A DNA stretch of 64,000 nucleotides from Cryphonectria parasitica EP155. Taxonomy: Eukaryota > Ascomycota > Sordariomycetes > Diaporthales > Cryphonectriaceae. The stretch lies in NCBI RefSeq assembly GCF_011745365.1, contig NW_024468913.1:1550001-1614000 (forward strand), given 5' to 3'. Under the pieces are notes generated by a model, which saw only the letters and a program-made list of their open reading frames with translations, was not told the DNA's origin and ran no database searches. Shown here one piece after another: positions 31,480 through 44,198 of the stretch (positions are counted from its first letter, which is position 1; each line of letters starts with the position of its first letter). The translations under genes were made by a program, and so were the position numbers.

Positions 31480-34400
31480 AAAGGATGGTCGTGGTGGAGC
31501 GATGCCAGCCGGAGTTTTTTCACCATCGGTGGTGTTGCCAAAATGCGACTGGCCAAGCAAAGTAGGAGCGCGGAAGGACGTTTGGAAAGCTTTTTCGAGC
31601 TCGACGGTAGGCTGTCAAAAAATTTTCCTCCTTTCTTTTCCCTTTTTTCTATAAGGCGCCAATGATACCCATTGGTTTTGTCCGGACTCGAAAGTCGAGA
31701 TGACACATCTTTGTGACAGCACCAATACTCCCTAAACAGGAATCCGAATGAACCAGACTCCCTGTCTCTCTCTAAAAGCTCGCTCGTAAATTTGGGTTGA
31801 GTTGCATGCGTGCTTGGTACGCAGTGTTTTAGTCCGTGTGTGCCCTGGCCAGCAAGGTTCCGCATCATTTTCCTAACATGGCATCTCCGAGCATCCATAC
31901 CCATAGTATTTACCTCGGAAACTCGGGACGCTGTGATTCGTGTACTTGCCTGATAGGAGGGTATAAACAAGTCTCCGAACCACCGCTGCCACAAACAGAA
32001 CCGAGTTCAATGTCTGTTAAAAATAGAAAACTCAAATGCCCAACCAAGGAAGTGTTCTGTCTTCACGGGTTCTTCTCCTTCTGCCCTACGGGGTTGTTTC
32101 TTGTGTTTGCTTTCTTCTTGTTTTCTTGGTATGTCTTTTTCCTTTCTTTCCTTTCTCGCCCTCCTTTCTTTCTCCAAAAGCCGGCTGGGCTGTCAGAAAC
32201 CATGACTAGGGTACCAAACCCAGTCAGCTGTCCCACTGGCTGGCGTTGCGCCTCAAAGATCGGACGAACAAAAAGTCTTCGCCTGGGCGATGGCGTTGCA
32301 CGGCAATGCGACCTGACACTCTGCCGTACCAACCAAAAAACAAGCTTCAATCGTCCCAACGGCTGTCACCGCGAGTTTCGTCGTCCCATGTTCTGGGTAG
32401 TACAACAAAGATGCCTGCTAGGGTGGGCCAGGGCGGCTGGCTGCATGCATGCAGCAACAGAACAGGGGCTCCCATACTCGCAAAGGCAAAAGGGGGGGGG
32501 GGGGGACGCGACTGAGGCTGCTCAGCCTCAAAGGGTTGGGTCCTCCCTCTCTTCCAATGGCCAAAGGTCCGAAATTGCAATCTGTTTTTAAGTCTAGTAG
32601 TGTCGGATTTGATACCCTAAATGCCGAGACATGATGAAGAAGAACAAAGATAGGAAGCAAAACAAGCAAGACAAGAGTGGGTGAGTGAAGAGAAAGGAAG
32701 AGCTGGAGAGAGAGAGAGAGAGAGGGATAGAGATCCATTTCAAGCCCCGCCTCCTAGATGGATTATTAGGGCCCACGGTGGCGCCCCGTCTCCCCATCTC
32801 TTTTCTACATAGTTCAAACCGTCAGAGCGGGAGCGAGCTTGGCGATGGGTGAGCACAGAAGATTTACTTCCCGCCCGTTGGAGGAGAATCGACCTGGATC
32901 GTAGAAGGTTGCCTGGGATGATGGTGATCTTTTGACTTTTTTGCTTTCTCTTCTCGCAAGTAGGGCTGAGGACGACCCATGTTGAGTAATGATAGACATG
33001 GTTACGTGGACGTCGTACAGCAGTACCCAGCTGTACCATAGTACACGCGATACTCTTGTCACTTCGAGAAAGGGGAGTGAGATCGGACTTGATATCTCAT
33101 TTTACCTCGTGGTCCCTTGCTTCCTTGATGATGTTCTTTACCGACCAAGCCCTTCTCCGCCCATTTCGTTCCCTCGCTCATCTGTCTTGCCCCCCCCCCT
33201 GCTCTTTTCTCCTCGGGGCCCGGCGGTCGAGAACATGTGATCGACAGGTACGGATATGTTGCCAGACACCGACGGTCGTTTCCGAGCGGAATTGAAGATT
33301 GAGAGTTCTTTCCGGAGGGGTTGAGGCAGCCTACTCTTTTCAGCTTTCTCTTTTGATCCTCTCGCTCGATCAGGTTGAAGGTATTGTGCAACAAATGCAC
33401 GTTCATCCGAGCCATCCGGTGATATTTTCCCTCCTTCGTCTCTCCTTTTACTTCTTCTCCTCCTTGTCATAAGCGCTTTGGGGGGGGAGGGGCCACGGCA
33501 CACATAGGCGCCGTGATAGGTGTTCCAATCTTTTTTTCTTCTTTTTTCTTCCAGAAGAACCCAATCTCTGAGAGGGACGGAGGGAGGCCCATCCCCCACT
33601 GCTGCCCTGTGGATATTATGAGAAGCCCCACACAGGGACTGGATCTGGGTCAGGGGGTGGGGTCAGCTAGGCCATAGGCTAGGATCACTGGAGATTGGGG
33701 AGGGCGAGGGAGGGCTAATCTTATTGGCCAGGGCCTGTGAAGGTCAGGGCCAACCCCTTGAGGGCAGTTGGCTCCTCGACGATGCTCCTTCCAAAAAGCG
33801 ACAAATGAACAATGCAATAGATCGAGTAGTGAACATGGTGGTGGTATTTTTTTCGCCTCTGCTAACTGCTCTGTGGGCTTGGACTCTGTAAAACGTGTGT
33901 GGGTGGATTGAAGGGTGGGTGTGTGCTTGAGGGGTTGCCAGATAGCGACTGGAGATTGGCCTGGACCAGCACCACGCGAAGTGACGTTATTTTCTTCTTC
34001 TTTGCCTCCTCTCCAAATAGTCGCATTGGTCTGGTCAAATGAGCAGACGCAACGAGCCAGGTATTGCAAGCTTTGCCAGTGTGTTATGACACCATAGTTA
34101 CTATGTATGTACTGCGGTACATGAGTACATTCCTCTGTGAGGTGCCTGCCCAGTCTGGCACATGTCGAAAGTGGTCTAGCCAGGGGTACGGCAGCAAGGC
34201 TCGTACCTGCATATTGCAACCGGTGGCCATGTGCTAGAGAGAATGTTATGCCGTAGTACAAAGTACTCGTACTACGTATCCATAGGAGCAGTACGTATGC
34301 CGATTAATTAAAACTGGTCGGTCGGCCTCAGCAGGAGTCAACCATGTGGTGTATGTACCGGAATAGTATGTACTATATAGTGGGCATTTTCTGTTAACAG

Positions 34401-36167
34401 TACAACCCAGACAGGCATTTGCCAAATTGAATACCCCATCTAGGTGCATCTTTGCTATGCAGTCTGGAACATGGGCCACTGTACTGATCGATGCCCTAGT
34501 GCATCCTCGTCACTTTTTTCCTTGCTTTGAACCTGCTGGGACCTGACCGATAATCTTGATCTTGTCTCTCAAAACCCATCGGATCTTTTCCTAGTCCTCC
34601 TTTTTTATTCTCTCTTCTCTTTCTAGATGCGTGGAATGTTATCCTGTGCGGTCACTCACTTGTTCGCTTCACCCAGGCTCCCTTCCTCACCTCCTTCTCC
34701 TCTACCACCTTGACCCCAACTACGACGTTTGACGCTTCCTCCCCAGTCATTCGGGCCATTCTTTGTATTCTATTCTACTCATTCCACAGACTAGGGTTGC
34801 TTCTTTCTATTTCCAGAACGGTCCGTGTCATTGGTTGTCCTTCGATTCAAGCCGAGTCATCTCGAGTTCGCCGGGGGCTGAAAACTACAACTACTACTGC
34901 TACTACTACGACCTACGAGAACGAAACGATACCCACGCATTACTTCCTACTACCTTCTCCTGTGCTCTAGTTTCTCTCTCTTTCTTTTTCTTAATTCCTA
35001 ATATCTCGACCCGATTCAACGATACTGTCAAACAGCTTCCTGCTCGTATACGACCCCTTCGGATCCTCCTTGGAACGAACTCGAGACTGCATCATCTCGC
35101 TGCTGAAGGCGCCTCTTGACCCCCCCCTGGCACTCTGGTCCGTGATCGCAGACATTGCCGTGACCGAGATTCTTTCAAAAGCCGCTTCGATTCTCCCCAA
35201 GGCAGTCAGTCTTTCTTTGTTCACCTGTACCGACTCGACTTCCAGGCCCCGCATTCTACAACGTCTCGGCGCCCGGCTCGTTAATCGACGCTGACTCGCT
35301 CGACAAACCGCCCACCCAGGAGGAGGATCAATCGATCTGAAGCGTAATTGCGAAGGGAAAAGCCAAAAAGCAAGGGGCGATAATTGAAAGCTGATCTGAT
35401 CCGATCTGATCTGGCTGAACGAACCTTATCATCCTCGAGTATTGTTGTGGCGGCTTCTGGTTGTTCTTTGTGTTGTTGGGTAAATTTTTTTTTTCTTGCC
35501 CTTCCTTCGACGGGGAGGCACCGGCTACTACCAATTGTCTTCTTGCCTTACCGCAAGGCCACAAGGGTTCATTCTCCCCTATTATCGTTGGAGCCGGCCC
35601 CCCTGCAGTGTCCACCTTAGCCCTTCTTCGACAAGCCGCAAGCGACCCCTCCCGCATTAAAGGAAAAGACTCCCTCACACCTCAACGGAGCCCCTACCCA
35701 GACCATTTGGCCGATTTCGACGTTTCACAATCTCCAGACAAACCTGCACGCACGTCACAGGCTGCCAGCCCGTCTTCCCATCTTCAGGGCTTGCGTGGGC
35801 GATCGGCACCCAAAAGAGCAAAGGGGGCTGCTTTGCCAGCACACACATATTACCGACGGCGCCTGGTCCCTCCCAACCCGCTGGCTGACGGAATCTCACT
35901 CGTTCTGCGCGACCCAACCATCCCCAGACCAACCTTCCAATCGTTTGCTCCCGACAAAGGTCGTCTACTGACGATCGCCACGTGCGAGTTCGCCCTTTTG
36001 ACGACGTACGGCCACGTACAAGGGGGAATTGAACCAGGGTCGAACACGATCTTGGTGCTTCGCTCGCGCGCTACTGTAAGCCTGGGTCACATTCCCCACG
36101 CCCAGTTTGACGCCGCCTCAGCCGGCCAATTGCCACTTGACCAATCCGCCCGCCCCCGTGTGAAAGA
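31480..36167. other. Long intergenic region upstream of SPA2
   Basis: 4.7 kb without a supportable gene, the largest gap in the window. It contains G14 at 32492-32505, a (GA)n run near 32707-32724, C10 at 33190-33199, and a GTAC-dense block at 34109-34484. From about 34600 to 36167 the sequence becomes CT-rich like a long fungal 5' leader. The frame open at 35461-36247 has no ATG until its last codons, so it is not a normal upstream ORF. Confidence 0.5.
34109..34484. repeat. GTAC-palindrome cluster
   Basis: Thirteen GTAC tetranucleotides by hand count, several extended to palindromes such as AAGTACT or interleaved with TACGTA. A further four lie within about 32 bp near 33013-33045. Confidence 0.75.
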
Positions 36168-39027
36168 ATGCTTGCCGCGCGCGCCAACCCTCCTTTATCA
36201 CCTGTGTCGACGACAGGAACCATTTGGCCGACGGGAATGCAGAACGATGGTCCCTACCCAACCCAGAGCCCTATGCAAGGCCTCAATCCCATGTTAGAAC
36301 AGGGTCAACTAGCATCACCACCATATTCAGGAGGCGGAAACGGCCCCATGAACGGCGGATTCCCTACAGGGCCCAGGAGTGCCGGCGGCCCCTCGCCGCC
36401 TCCCTCGATCGGTCGCTCAAGCACAGCCACGGATATCTACGCGAGGAGCGAGGGCGGCCGCAGCAGGAGAGAGCCGGACACCGAGGCAATCCTGGGAGAG
36501 CACTACGTCGCGCTCAAGCGGTATCTCTCGCAGACATCGCGCGATGGCAAGCCGACGCCTCCTCAGAACAAGGCCCGCGACAAGCTGCAGCGCCTGACCT
36601 CGGTGCAGTTCTACGAACTCAGTACCGATGTCTTCGACGAGCTGCTGCGGAGACAGGCCTTCAGCAGGAGACCGCCCAATGCGCCTCAGAGCGTCGGACC
36701 CCCGCCGTACCTCCTCCCAGAAGAGACCTTCCACCCCAAGCGTAATCAGGCGCGCCAGAAGCTGTCGTCGCTTGGCCCTCCACGGTTCCGTGATCTCGCC
36801 ACAGACGTCTTCTGCGAGCTGGAGCGGAGGTTCCCACGTTTTGTGGCGGGCGACATCCCACGGCTGTCGAGCCCGGCCTCGACACGAGCCCCCAGTCGGC
36901 CTGGGACCGCCATGAGCGGCTTCCCCCCTCGTGGACCCAGCAGGCGACAGCCCAGTAACGCTTCCTCCATCCGTGGCGCCCTGCAAGATGCCTATGATAT
37001 CCCCCCTTCCCCTGGCATGCCGCCCAGCAGCTACGACCGACCTCAACCCAAGCAATCTCAGCAAAACACGATAATACCAAATAAAAGTACCATGGTGGAA
37101 GAGGATGACGATGGCTTCGATGATGCACAAGATTCTTATGCCGCGAATAATATAGAAAAGGGCGATGGCGGCTCATCAGAAGTGAGTTGAGACTTTCTTT
37201 TTTCTTACATATACTGCTCATGGAGAGACTAACCCTCTTTTATCAGAAGGACAAGCAGATCATCTCCGACTACGAGGACCAGGTGCGAGAGCTGCAGGAG
37301 AAGCTCAACAGCATGGAAGATGACCTGAGAAAGAAGGATGACGAGATGAGTGGGGTTCTGAACCAGGAACGGTCCAGGTCGAATGCTGCGGATGCAGAAA
37401 AGCAGGAGTGGTCGAATATGCGCCTGGACCTAGAGAGCAAGCTCACAGAGGCCCAGAGCCTGAACAATGCGCTCAGGGATGAGCTCGACCGGATGCGAGA
37501 CGAGCATGCCAACGAGACGCGCCAGCTGCGCGAGGATATGGAGGCCTCAGCCGCAAATGCAGGGTCGTCGGGACGCGCAGACCCTGAGCTCGAGCGAGAG
37601 AACGAGGAACTGCGGGCGGCCCTGGACGAGCAGCGCGAGACGACTGCCCAGGTCCGACGGGAGGCGCAGGAGTTCCTGCGTGAGATGAAGCAGCTCTCGG
37701 AGCAGAGCGGGGCATCATGGGCCAAGCAGGGCGAGCTGGAGAAGACGATCGAGACCCTCGAGCAGGAGGTCCGTGACTGGCGCAACCGCTACGCAAGGGC
37801 AAAGACGCAGCTGCGCGGCATGCGAAGCGCGTCTATGAGCCTGTCTTCAGGCAACGACGCAGGCCGATTCGTGCGCGACCAGAGCTTCACGGATGACGCT
37901 GGCGTCGTGAAGGACCTGCACGTCACAAAGTTCCAGGTTGCTATTGACGAGCTGCTCCGCCGGGCGCGCGTGGAGCAGCCCGACACGGTCATCGATGCCA
38001 TGAAGAGCGTTGTCATGAGTGTGCGGCGGATCGCAAAGGATCTGGACGCCAAGCCTGCCGCCGACGAGCAGTCGCGGAAGCAGCGCAAGCAGCTCAAGGG
38101 CCGTGTGTCATCAGCTGCCAACAGCATGATCACCGCCTCCAAGACATTTGCTACATCGGCCGGTATCGCCCCTGTCTCTGTACTCGATGCCGCGGCTTCC
38201 AACCTCGTTGCTGCCATGGTGGAGCTCCTCCGGTTCGTCAAGATCCGGATCACTCCTGACGGCGAGCTCGAGGAGGAGGATGACGGGACCGTGACCCCGG
38301 TTGAGTCTGCTGGATTCTTCTCACCTCGCACTGCCAAGTCGCAGTCTATCCAGAGTGCCTACCAGGCGGACCCCTACCCACAAGACCTGCCACCTCCCCC
38401 TCCCTTCCAAGGGCTTGGGAGGAGAAGCAGCATAGACTCCTCAGCCTACAGCCCAATCAACTCCCCTCGCGAATCGGTCGAGCCCTACAACAAGGCGAAT
38501 GGCAACGGCTACGCGCCCACTTCTAACGGATACGGATCGCGCCAGGTCGACCCCAATGCGGAAGATCTCAAGGTGAGCAAAGCTACTAGCTAACCCAATC
38601 ATTACTATCGGGTCAATCTTTCTCTCTTTCTGACACAGCAGCTGGACAGGTGTATCTTGACGATCAAACCGCCAACCTGGTGCAGACCATCCAAGGCCTT
38701 GTGGGTTCAATCCGTGGCGCTGCCGACATGAACCAGATCGACCCGCAGATCCGCACCATTGTCGACACCGTCGGGCGGGTCATCAGCGAGACGGAGCAGT
38801 CTGGCCGTGGCGACTTGCTTGGACGTCTCTACGACAGCCAGCAGCGACTGATGGAGGCCGGCGAGAGGGGTCATGACCTCGCAGCCGATGGAAAGGGCGA
38901 GGGCGACCGCGAGTGGCGCATGTGGACGCAGACACTGCCGCCCATCGCCTTCGAGATTGCTCGCGAGACCAAGGAGCTGGTGCAGAGGATCGACCAGCTC
39001 ATCACGGCCAACGTCGACTTCTCTTAG
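36168..39027 (+). CDS. spa2: SPA2 polarisome scaffold, GIT/SHD repeats, three exons
   Basis: Predicted 905-residue scaffold of the polarisome at hyphal tips, organising the formin and MAPK components for polarised growth. Exons 36168-37181, 37247-38572, 38650-39027, all phase 0. Two Spa2 homology (GIT) repeats lie at about 103-160 (HYVALKRYLSQ ... KARDKLQRLTSVQFYELSTDVFDELLRR) and 187-225 (RNQARQKLSSLGPPRFRDLATDVFCELERR). A long coiled coil spans about 340-545 (KDKQIISDYEDQVRELQEKL onward). A conserved C-terminal region (about 580-665 and 781-905) ends the protein. The start at 36168 is supported by the N-terminal PLSPVS motif seen in other fungal SPA2 proteins. It follows a 4.7-kb gap, which suggests a long regulated 5' region. 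Confidence 0.92.
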
Positions 39028-40330
39028 GACTGGAATTGCGAGGTCTGGTAGACCTCACTTTCTTCTATCTTCTCTTTCTTTCGAGGGCCTGGCGTATGAA
39101 CAGCAAGGGAGGTTGCTGTGAGATGCTTTGTTTCCCTGTGCTTGATGAATTTGGTCGGCTTCTTGTTGCTTCGATATACCCGCCAGAAGCTTTGTACCGC
39201 CTTTACTTTTTTTTCTTTTCTTTTCTTCTTTTCCCTTTCTTTTCCCCTCCGACCTTTTTAACCTCACCTGTTGACTCGTCTTTCTGAGCGAGTACAATTC
39301 CTATGATTGCACAGGGCATCGCATTATTACCACTTTTGTTGTTTTCCTCGTTTTTGTTTTCTTCTTTTCTGGTTTCTCCCTTGCTTTTTTTTGTAATGCA
39401 TGTCAGTGGATGACTGACTTCACATGTTCGGGGAGGATGGATGGATGGGGACAGGAGGAAAAGAAGACACGTTTATGTGACTGATAGATGGTGTGCACAA
39501 ACGTTTGGGAAACCAAAACGGGCTACACACTTGGCACTGCCTTCCTGGTCGACTCGAGGAGGGTTTTCTCATGAGTCGTCGAGCTGAGGGAAATGGAGGG
39601 CTCAAACAAATCAGGAGGGAGAGAGTCCTTGCTAGAGAACAATAGCTGTTGTCTGTAGTGGTCTCTTGCGGCAGACAATATGGAGAAGTTCTTACCCCTG
39701 AGCCTCGATGCACTCGACTTTCTCTAAGGGGTGTTGTCATTGATGATGCTTAGTATCTGTTTGGCTGGACTTGTGATGTCTTTTGTTCTTTCTCTCTTGG
39801 CAGATCTGCCTATAGTCACATGATTTCTTGGCTGTCGAATGACTAACTGGCCACAGGTCGGGACTGATGGAGTGAGGGAAGTAACAGCTACAGATGAATG
39901 CCGGCATGACACGAGGGGGTGGACAGCCTTCCGTCACCACCCCCAACCCCTTGTCCGGCAATTCGTTCTATTAGTACAGTATTGTGGTGACCACCTCATT
40001 GAGCTGACTTTTCAAATCTCCGCCATCTTACAGCAAATTAATAATCCTCCGGCAGAGGGGGAGGTTAGGAAGGAAGCCAAACAAACAAAACAAAAACCAC
40101 CAGTGGCAGTCAAAAGGGTTCCCGCCCCACGGGTCAAGGTTGTTGTCACTCTAGCGGCATTGAAAAGGGCGCAAGGTCGAGGTCAGAATCAGCTAGTAAA
40201 CAAGCCACTTCCGCGGGTTGACCAATTTCCGCTATCGTGCAGGTGGCTGAGACAAAGGGAAAAAGGTAGGAAGCAAGCATATATTTTAAGCTTGCGAAGT
40301 GGGGCAGCGAGTTGGTGGAAAAGATCCATC

Positions 40331-40349
40331 GTGTGTGTGTGTGTGTGTG
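40331..40349. repeat. (GT)n microsatellite
   Basis: Perfect GT run in noncoding DNA. Confidence 0.9.
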
Positions 40350-41012
40350 AGTGGCTTCAACTGTATGCATGAGAGGTCTAGTGCGGAGTCAAGTCTATCA
40401 GTTGTGGATCATGGTAAGTAGGTGCTTTTTGACTTTTTCCACTTTGATTGACCACAAGGCGTCTGTGTCATAGGAAGAGAGGGGGGGGGGGTGGGGGTGA
40501 GGAATGGATTTGCTTGTTCATGTGGTGTAGATGGCTTCCCTGATCGGAGTCGTTCACCTATTTTACCTACGCCTATCTTACCTACACTATTTACTACTGC
40601 TGCTGCTGCTGCAAACCCCTGCCTGGTCTTTGCTGTGCTGTGCTTTGCTGTGCTGCGGTGGATCATTTCTACCTCGGCATCCTTCTCACCCACTGCCACG
40701 TCTATCTCTCTCTCTCTCTATCTATCTATGTATCTGTCTGTCTGTCTGTATGTCTGTCTTGTCTGTCAGCCCTAGCTCTGCTGCCTGCTTGTCTTCTCCA
40801 TATAAGTGGGAACCAAAAAGAAGACATTGTGGGGGACAAGTCAAAGCGGGTTTTCCTCAATAGTTCCGAGGCTGTTCGTGTTCACGGAACAGGGTTTCCG
40901 GATCAGGCTTGTTCAGCCGCCGGGATGGGGCGCGCCTGGCTTGATTTGACTTGAACGGGCAAGACAAGAAGGAGCAAGGGAGGAAAGTTAATGAGATTAT
41001 TCCCGTGGCGTG

Positions 41013-41037
41013 GTGTGTGTGTGTGTGTGTGTGTGTG
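41013..41037. repeat. (GT)n microsatellite
   Basis: Second perfect GT run about 660 bp downstream of the first. Confidence 0.9.
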
Positions 41038-42056
41038 ACATTGGCGGCTGAGAGTGAGAGAGGAGGAAAAGTAGAGTTTGGTGGGCAGCAAAATCTTGTG
41101 TTGCTCTCTTCTCGGAGGTTATTCAATTGGTTTGTTTACTATCTAGTATTTACAGGGTATTGCTATTTTTGTCTCTTCTCATCAACTTCAGTCTCTATCT
41201 TGTGACACATTGTTCCCAGCTCACATCTGTCTCAACTGACTTGACTCACCTCTCTCGACTTACACAAACGCAATACCCACTCACCTTTCTTTAACAGAGC
41301 CTTCTCAGAAGGATTCCTACTCAAAAGAAGCTTCACCGTCTGCCTGTCTCCCAGGATCCCCCCTTCTTCCTATAGCCTCGTCTCCTGCACCAAACGAAGC
41401 ACGAGACGAGAGATAGAGCGAGAGCCAGAGAGAAAGAAAAGAAAGTGTGTGTCAGGCTCAACCGACCCTCGGACCTCGACTCCTTGGCTCATTATATCAA
41501 GGTCCTACTTGTATGGTTTTGAATTCCTCTGCCTCCCCAAATCGAAACGAACGAGGCTGCAAGCAGTAAAGATCTGACATGCAGCTTTCCACCCCACCCC
41601 CCGGTCCCATCAAAGTAGAACCCTTTTTGGGGGGGTTTTATCCACTGCGGGATTCATTCCGCTTGGCACTGCAACCTGCCAAGCATGGCCAGCAACCTCA
41701 GCTTTATGCTACACCACCAATGGAAGAAGTGACCATTGCGCTTAGGTAGCTGGCTGACTTTCTTGCTTGGCTCGCAAGAGGGTACCATTGCATTTCCCTT
41801 TCAGCTGGCCGGCAGGGGTCACGATCGACCAGCCGCACCCTCTTTCGGTCGTCTGCAGGGCTGCAAGGCCCCGTTTTGTACCAATGAGAAGCACCCTCCT
41901 CCCCCCCCCCCCCCGGGCCTCTATTTGTTCGTTCAGCCTCATCGCCCCTCCAATTCCGCAGTTCTCCCGCCAAATCGTGAGCCTTTGCTTGGCTTTTCTC
42001 TATGCTTGGGCTTGAGCTTGGCTGCTTCTGTCTACCCTCTCTGCGCTGCTCCTGCT

Positions 42057-42108
42057 ACTACTACTCCATACTACTACTATTACTACTACTACTACTACTA
42101 CTACTACT
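42057..42108. repeat. (CTA)n microsatellite
   Basis: Nearly perfect CTA/TAC run of about 50 nt in the presumed 5' flank of the MARVEL gene. Confidence 0.9.
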
Positions 42109-42783
42109 TCCCTCCTTCTCTCTTACTTACTACCCCTGCCCTGGAAAAGATCGCTGCCTGAGGAGGCGGAGGAGGAGGAGACAGTGGAGGCGCTGGTGCC
42201 GGGGCGTAAATAAACGACGACGATCTTTGAGGATGGCGCGAGGTCGAGCCCGCCCATGCATGACAGGAACCTAAACTAGGAGCCGTTTTTTGGGGATGGC
42301 CTCTCAAGGAGGGGACCCTCTCATTTGATGTTTCTCTCCCCTGGCGCACGAGTCAGATTGGGGTTTTGACTTGCTGCGGCTCCTGGCGGTGCAGGAGGGT
42401 GGCAGACGCCACGATGGATAGGTTGGTGGTGGAGCTGGAGGCTGTATTGGTGGTGGTGGAGGAGGAGGAGGACAAGGACGAGGAAGAGGAATAGTCAGAG
42501 CTCACGCGTGTAGGTATATACACTGGGCGGGAGCCTCTTTTCCTTTCCTTTCCTTTTTTTTTTATTTTTAATCCCCTTTCTTGGTGCTCAAGTCGAACGC
42601 CTTCATCTCTGGTCCTCCCTTTTCTTGTTTCTCTCTCTCCCTTCTCCTTCACCTCCATTGCCATTCCTCCCCTTCTCTCTTCCTTGAGAAGTGGTTTCCG
42701 CTCAGCCTCTTGTCTCAGTCAGTCCCCCCCCAAAAGATCAGAGGACTACGGGATCCCCATCCCCCCCAGCAGCAGCAGCAGCA

Positions 42784-43837
42784 ATGAGCAGCAAATACTC
42801 CAACGTCCGGTCCAGCGGCCGTGAGCATATCCCCTTGTATCCCAAGGGCTTCATCGCTCTCCGCATCGTCCAGCTTATCCTCTCGGTCGTGGTCCTGGGT
42901 CTGGACGCCTACGCGCTCAGCATACTCAGCTTTGATGCCACCCAGTTGAACATTTTTACTGTGAGTGTCTCTTATATATCAGTATAGAAGCATATGCGTG
43001 GTATTTTTTTTCTTCTTTGGTTTGGAAGAAAGGAAATATATATACTGACCCCGTGTTTGCCTGTCTGTTACCACTTAGGCCCTCTGGACCATGATCATAG
43101 GCATCTACTACCTCGTCGTCGAAGTAGGCGGCCACAGCGCCTGGAAGGGCTACAACTACTGGGCCGTCCTCACCCTCGACATATTCTCTCTCATCTTCTG
43201 GCTCGTCTCGTTCGCGCTCATGGCTGCCCGCGTGGCCCCTTTTGCCAACGGCTTCGAGGTCTGTGGCGTGCTGTACTGCGACTACGAGCCTCTCGAGGGA
43301 GAATGGCTCACGCTATTTGCGTCTATGGCTGCCGTTGCTGGTCTTGGTGGTGTCGAGTTGTAAGTTTTCTTCTTCTTCTTCTTCTTCTTTCGTCTCTCCC
43401 CACTCCTCCCTCTCCTCTTCCTCTTCTTCCCATAATGTATACTCATCATTGTTTCAACAAACAGCATCCTCTTCATCGTCTCCCTCTCTATCCACTCCGT
43501 CGTCCTCCACCGCCACCGCGACGCAGGCCTGCACTGCTCCCCTGGTGACGTCCCCCAGCAGCAGCAGCAGCAACAGAACGCCATCCCCATGGGCGGCCCT
43601 GTTCCTGCTGCAGAGAAGCCACAGCCGCAGTACGCCGCAGCCTCGGCACAGCCCAGCGTGGCCACACCCACGCCGCCTCCTGGGATGCAGGGCCCTTATC
43701 ACCCTCCTGAGATGGCGGGCCAGCACCAGCACCAGCAGCAGCAGGGCTACTACGGCCAGCAGCAGGTGGTGCAGCAGGGACACGGGCAGGTGGGACATGG
43801 GGGTGCATTCCCCGCTCCTCAGCAGGGTGGATACTAA
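42784..43837 (+). CDS. MARVEL-domain four-span membrane protein, three exons
   Basis: Predicted 276-residue membrane protein. Exons 42784-42960, 43079-43359, 43465-43837; introns of 118 and 105 nt. Four hydrophobic segments fit a MARVEL fold: FIALRIVQLILSVVVLGL (about 20-42), ALWTMIIGIYYLVVEV (60-76), YWAVLTLDIFSLIFWLVSF (88-108) and LFASMAAVAGLGGVEFILFI (138-160). A CGVLYCDYE loop lies between the third and fourth spans. The last ~100 residues are cytosolic and Gln/Pro/Gly-rich (GQHQHQQQQGYYGQQQ), typical of fungal MARVEL proteins. MARVEL proteins act at sterol-rich or curved membrane sites in traffic; a specific role is not known here. The start follows a CAG run. Confidence 0.86.
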
Positions 43838-44198
43838 GACCGGAAAGCGGCAGGGTGCGGTCTTGAGGTGATGAAGAAAGGATCAGTCGATGTGTCGGAG
43901 TGGGCGTGGTGAGACTGGGCGGTAAGGATGGTGTGTTTTGGTGTGAGTCTGGTTGTCAGGCTTCGATGGTAGAGAGAGGCGGGGAGAGAGAGTCGACCAG
44001 GCTGAGGCATAATGTAGGAAACACGACGACGATGACGATGACGACGCCTCGAGTTGGGTGGTGTCTGTTTCTCCTTTTTTTTTTTATTTATAACTTTTTG
44101 ACCGATCCAATGATACCAATCGTTTTTCCATGCACCAGCCATCCATATTCGAGAACTTGTGCGCGGAGAGGGGGAGGAGAAGAGGGAAAGGTGAAAGG
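43838..44198. other. Convergent intergenic region, MARVEL / phosphoesterase genes
   Basis: 361 bp of 3'-flanking sequence between convergent stop codons, with a short T10 run; no gene seen. Confidence 0.6.

Larger units (their letters stand above)
39028..42783. other. Intergenic region, SPA2 3' flank / MARVEL gene promoter
   Basis: 3.8 kb with no gene supported. Repeats include (GT)n at 40331-40349 and 41013-41037, a CTCT/CTAT/CTGT pyrimidine block at about 40708-40770, G10 at 40482-40491, C14 at 41901-41914 and (CTA)n near 42057-42108. The last ~1.5 kb is CT-rich and may be a long 5' leader of the MARVEL gene. Confidence 0.5.

Noticed and set aside
31836..32591. A 251-codon frame downstream of SSU72
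   Set aside because: The translation is a mix of Phe/Ser-rich and basic low-complexity sequence without a domain, in a region of simple repeats.
35461..36297. A 278-codon frame overlapping the SPA2 start
   Set aside because: It begins at a TTG and has no ATG until near 36247. Its translation has no domain, so it is not a credible gene or normal uORF.
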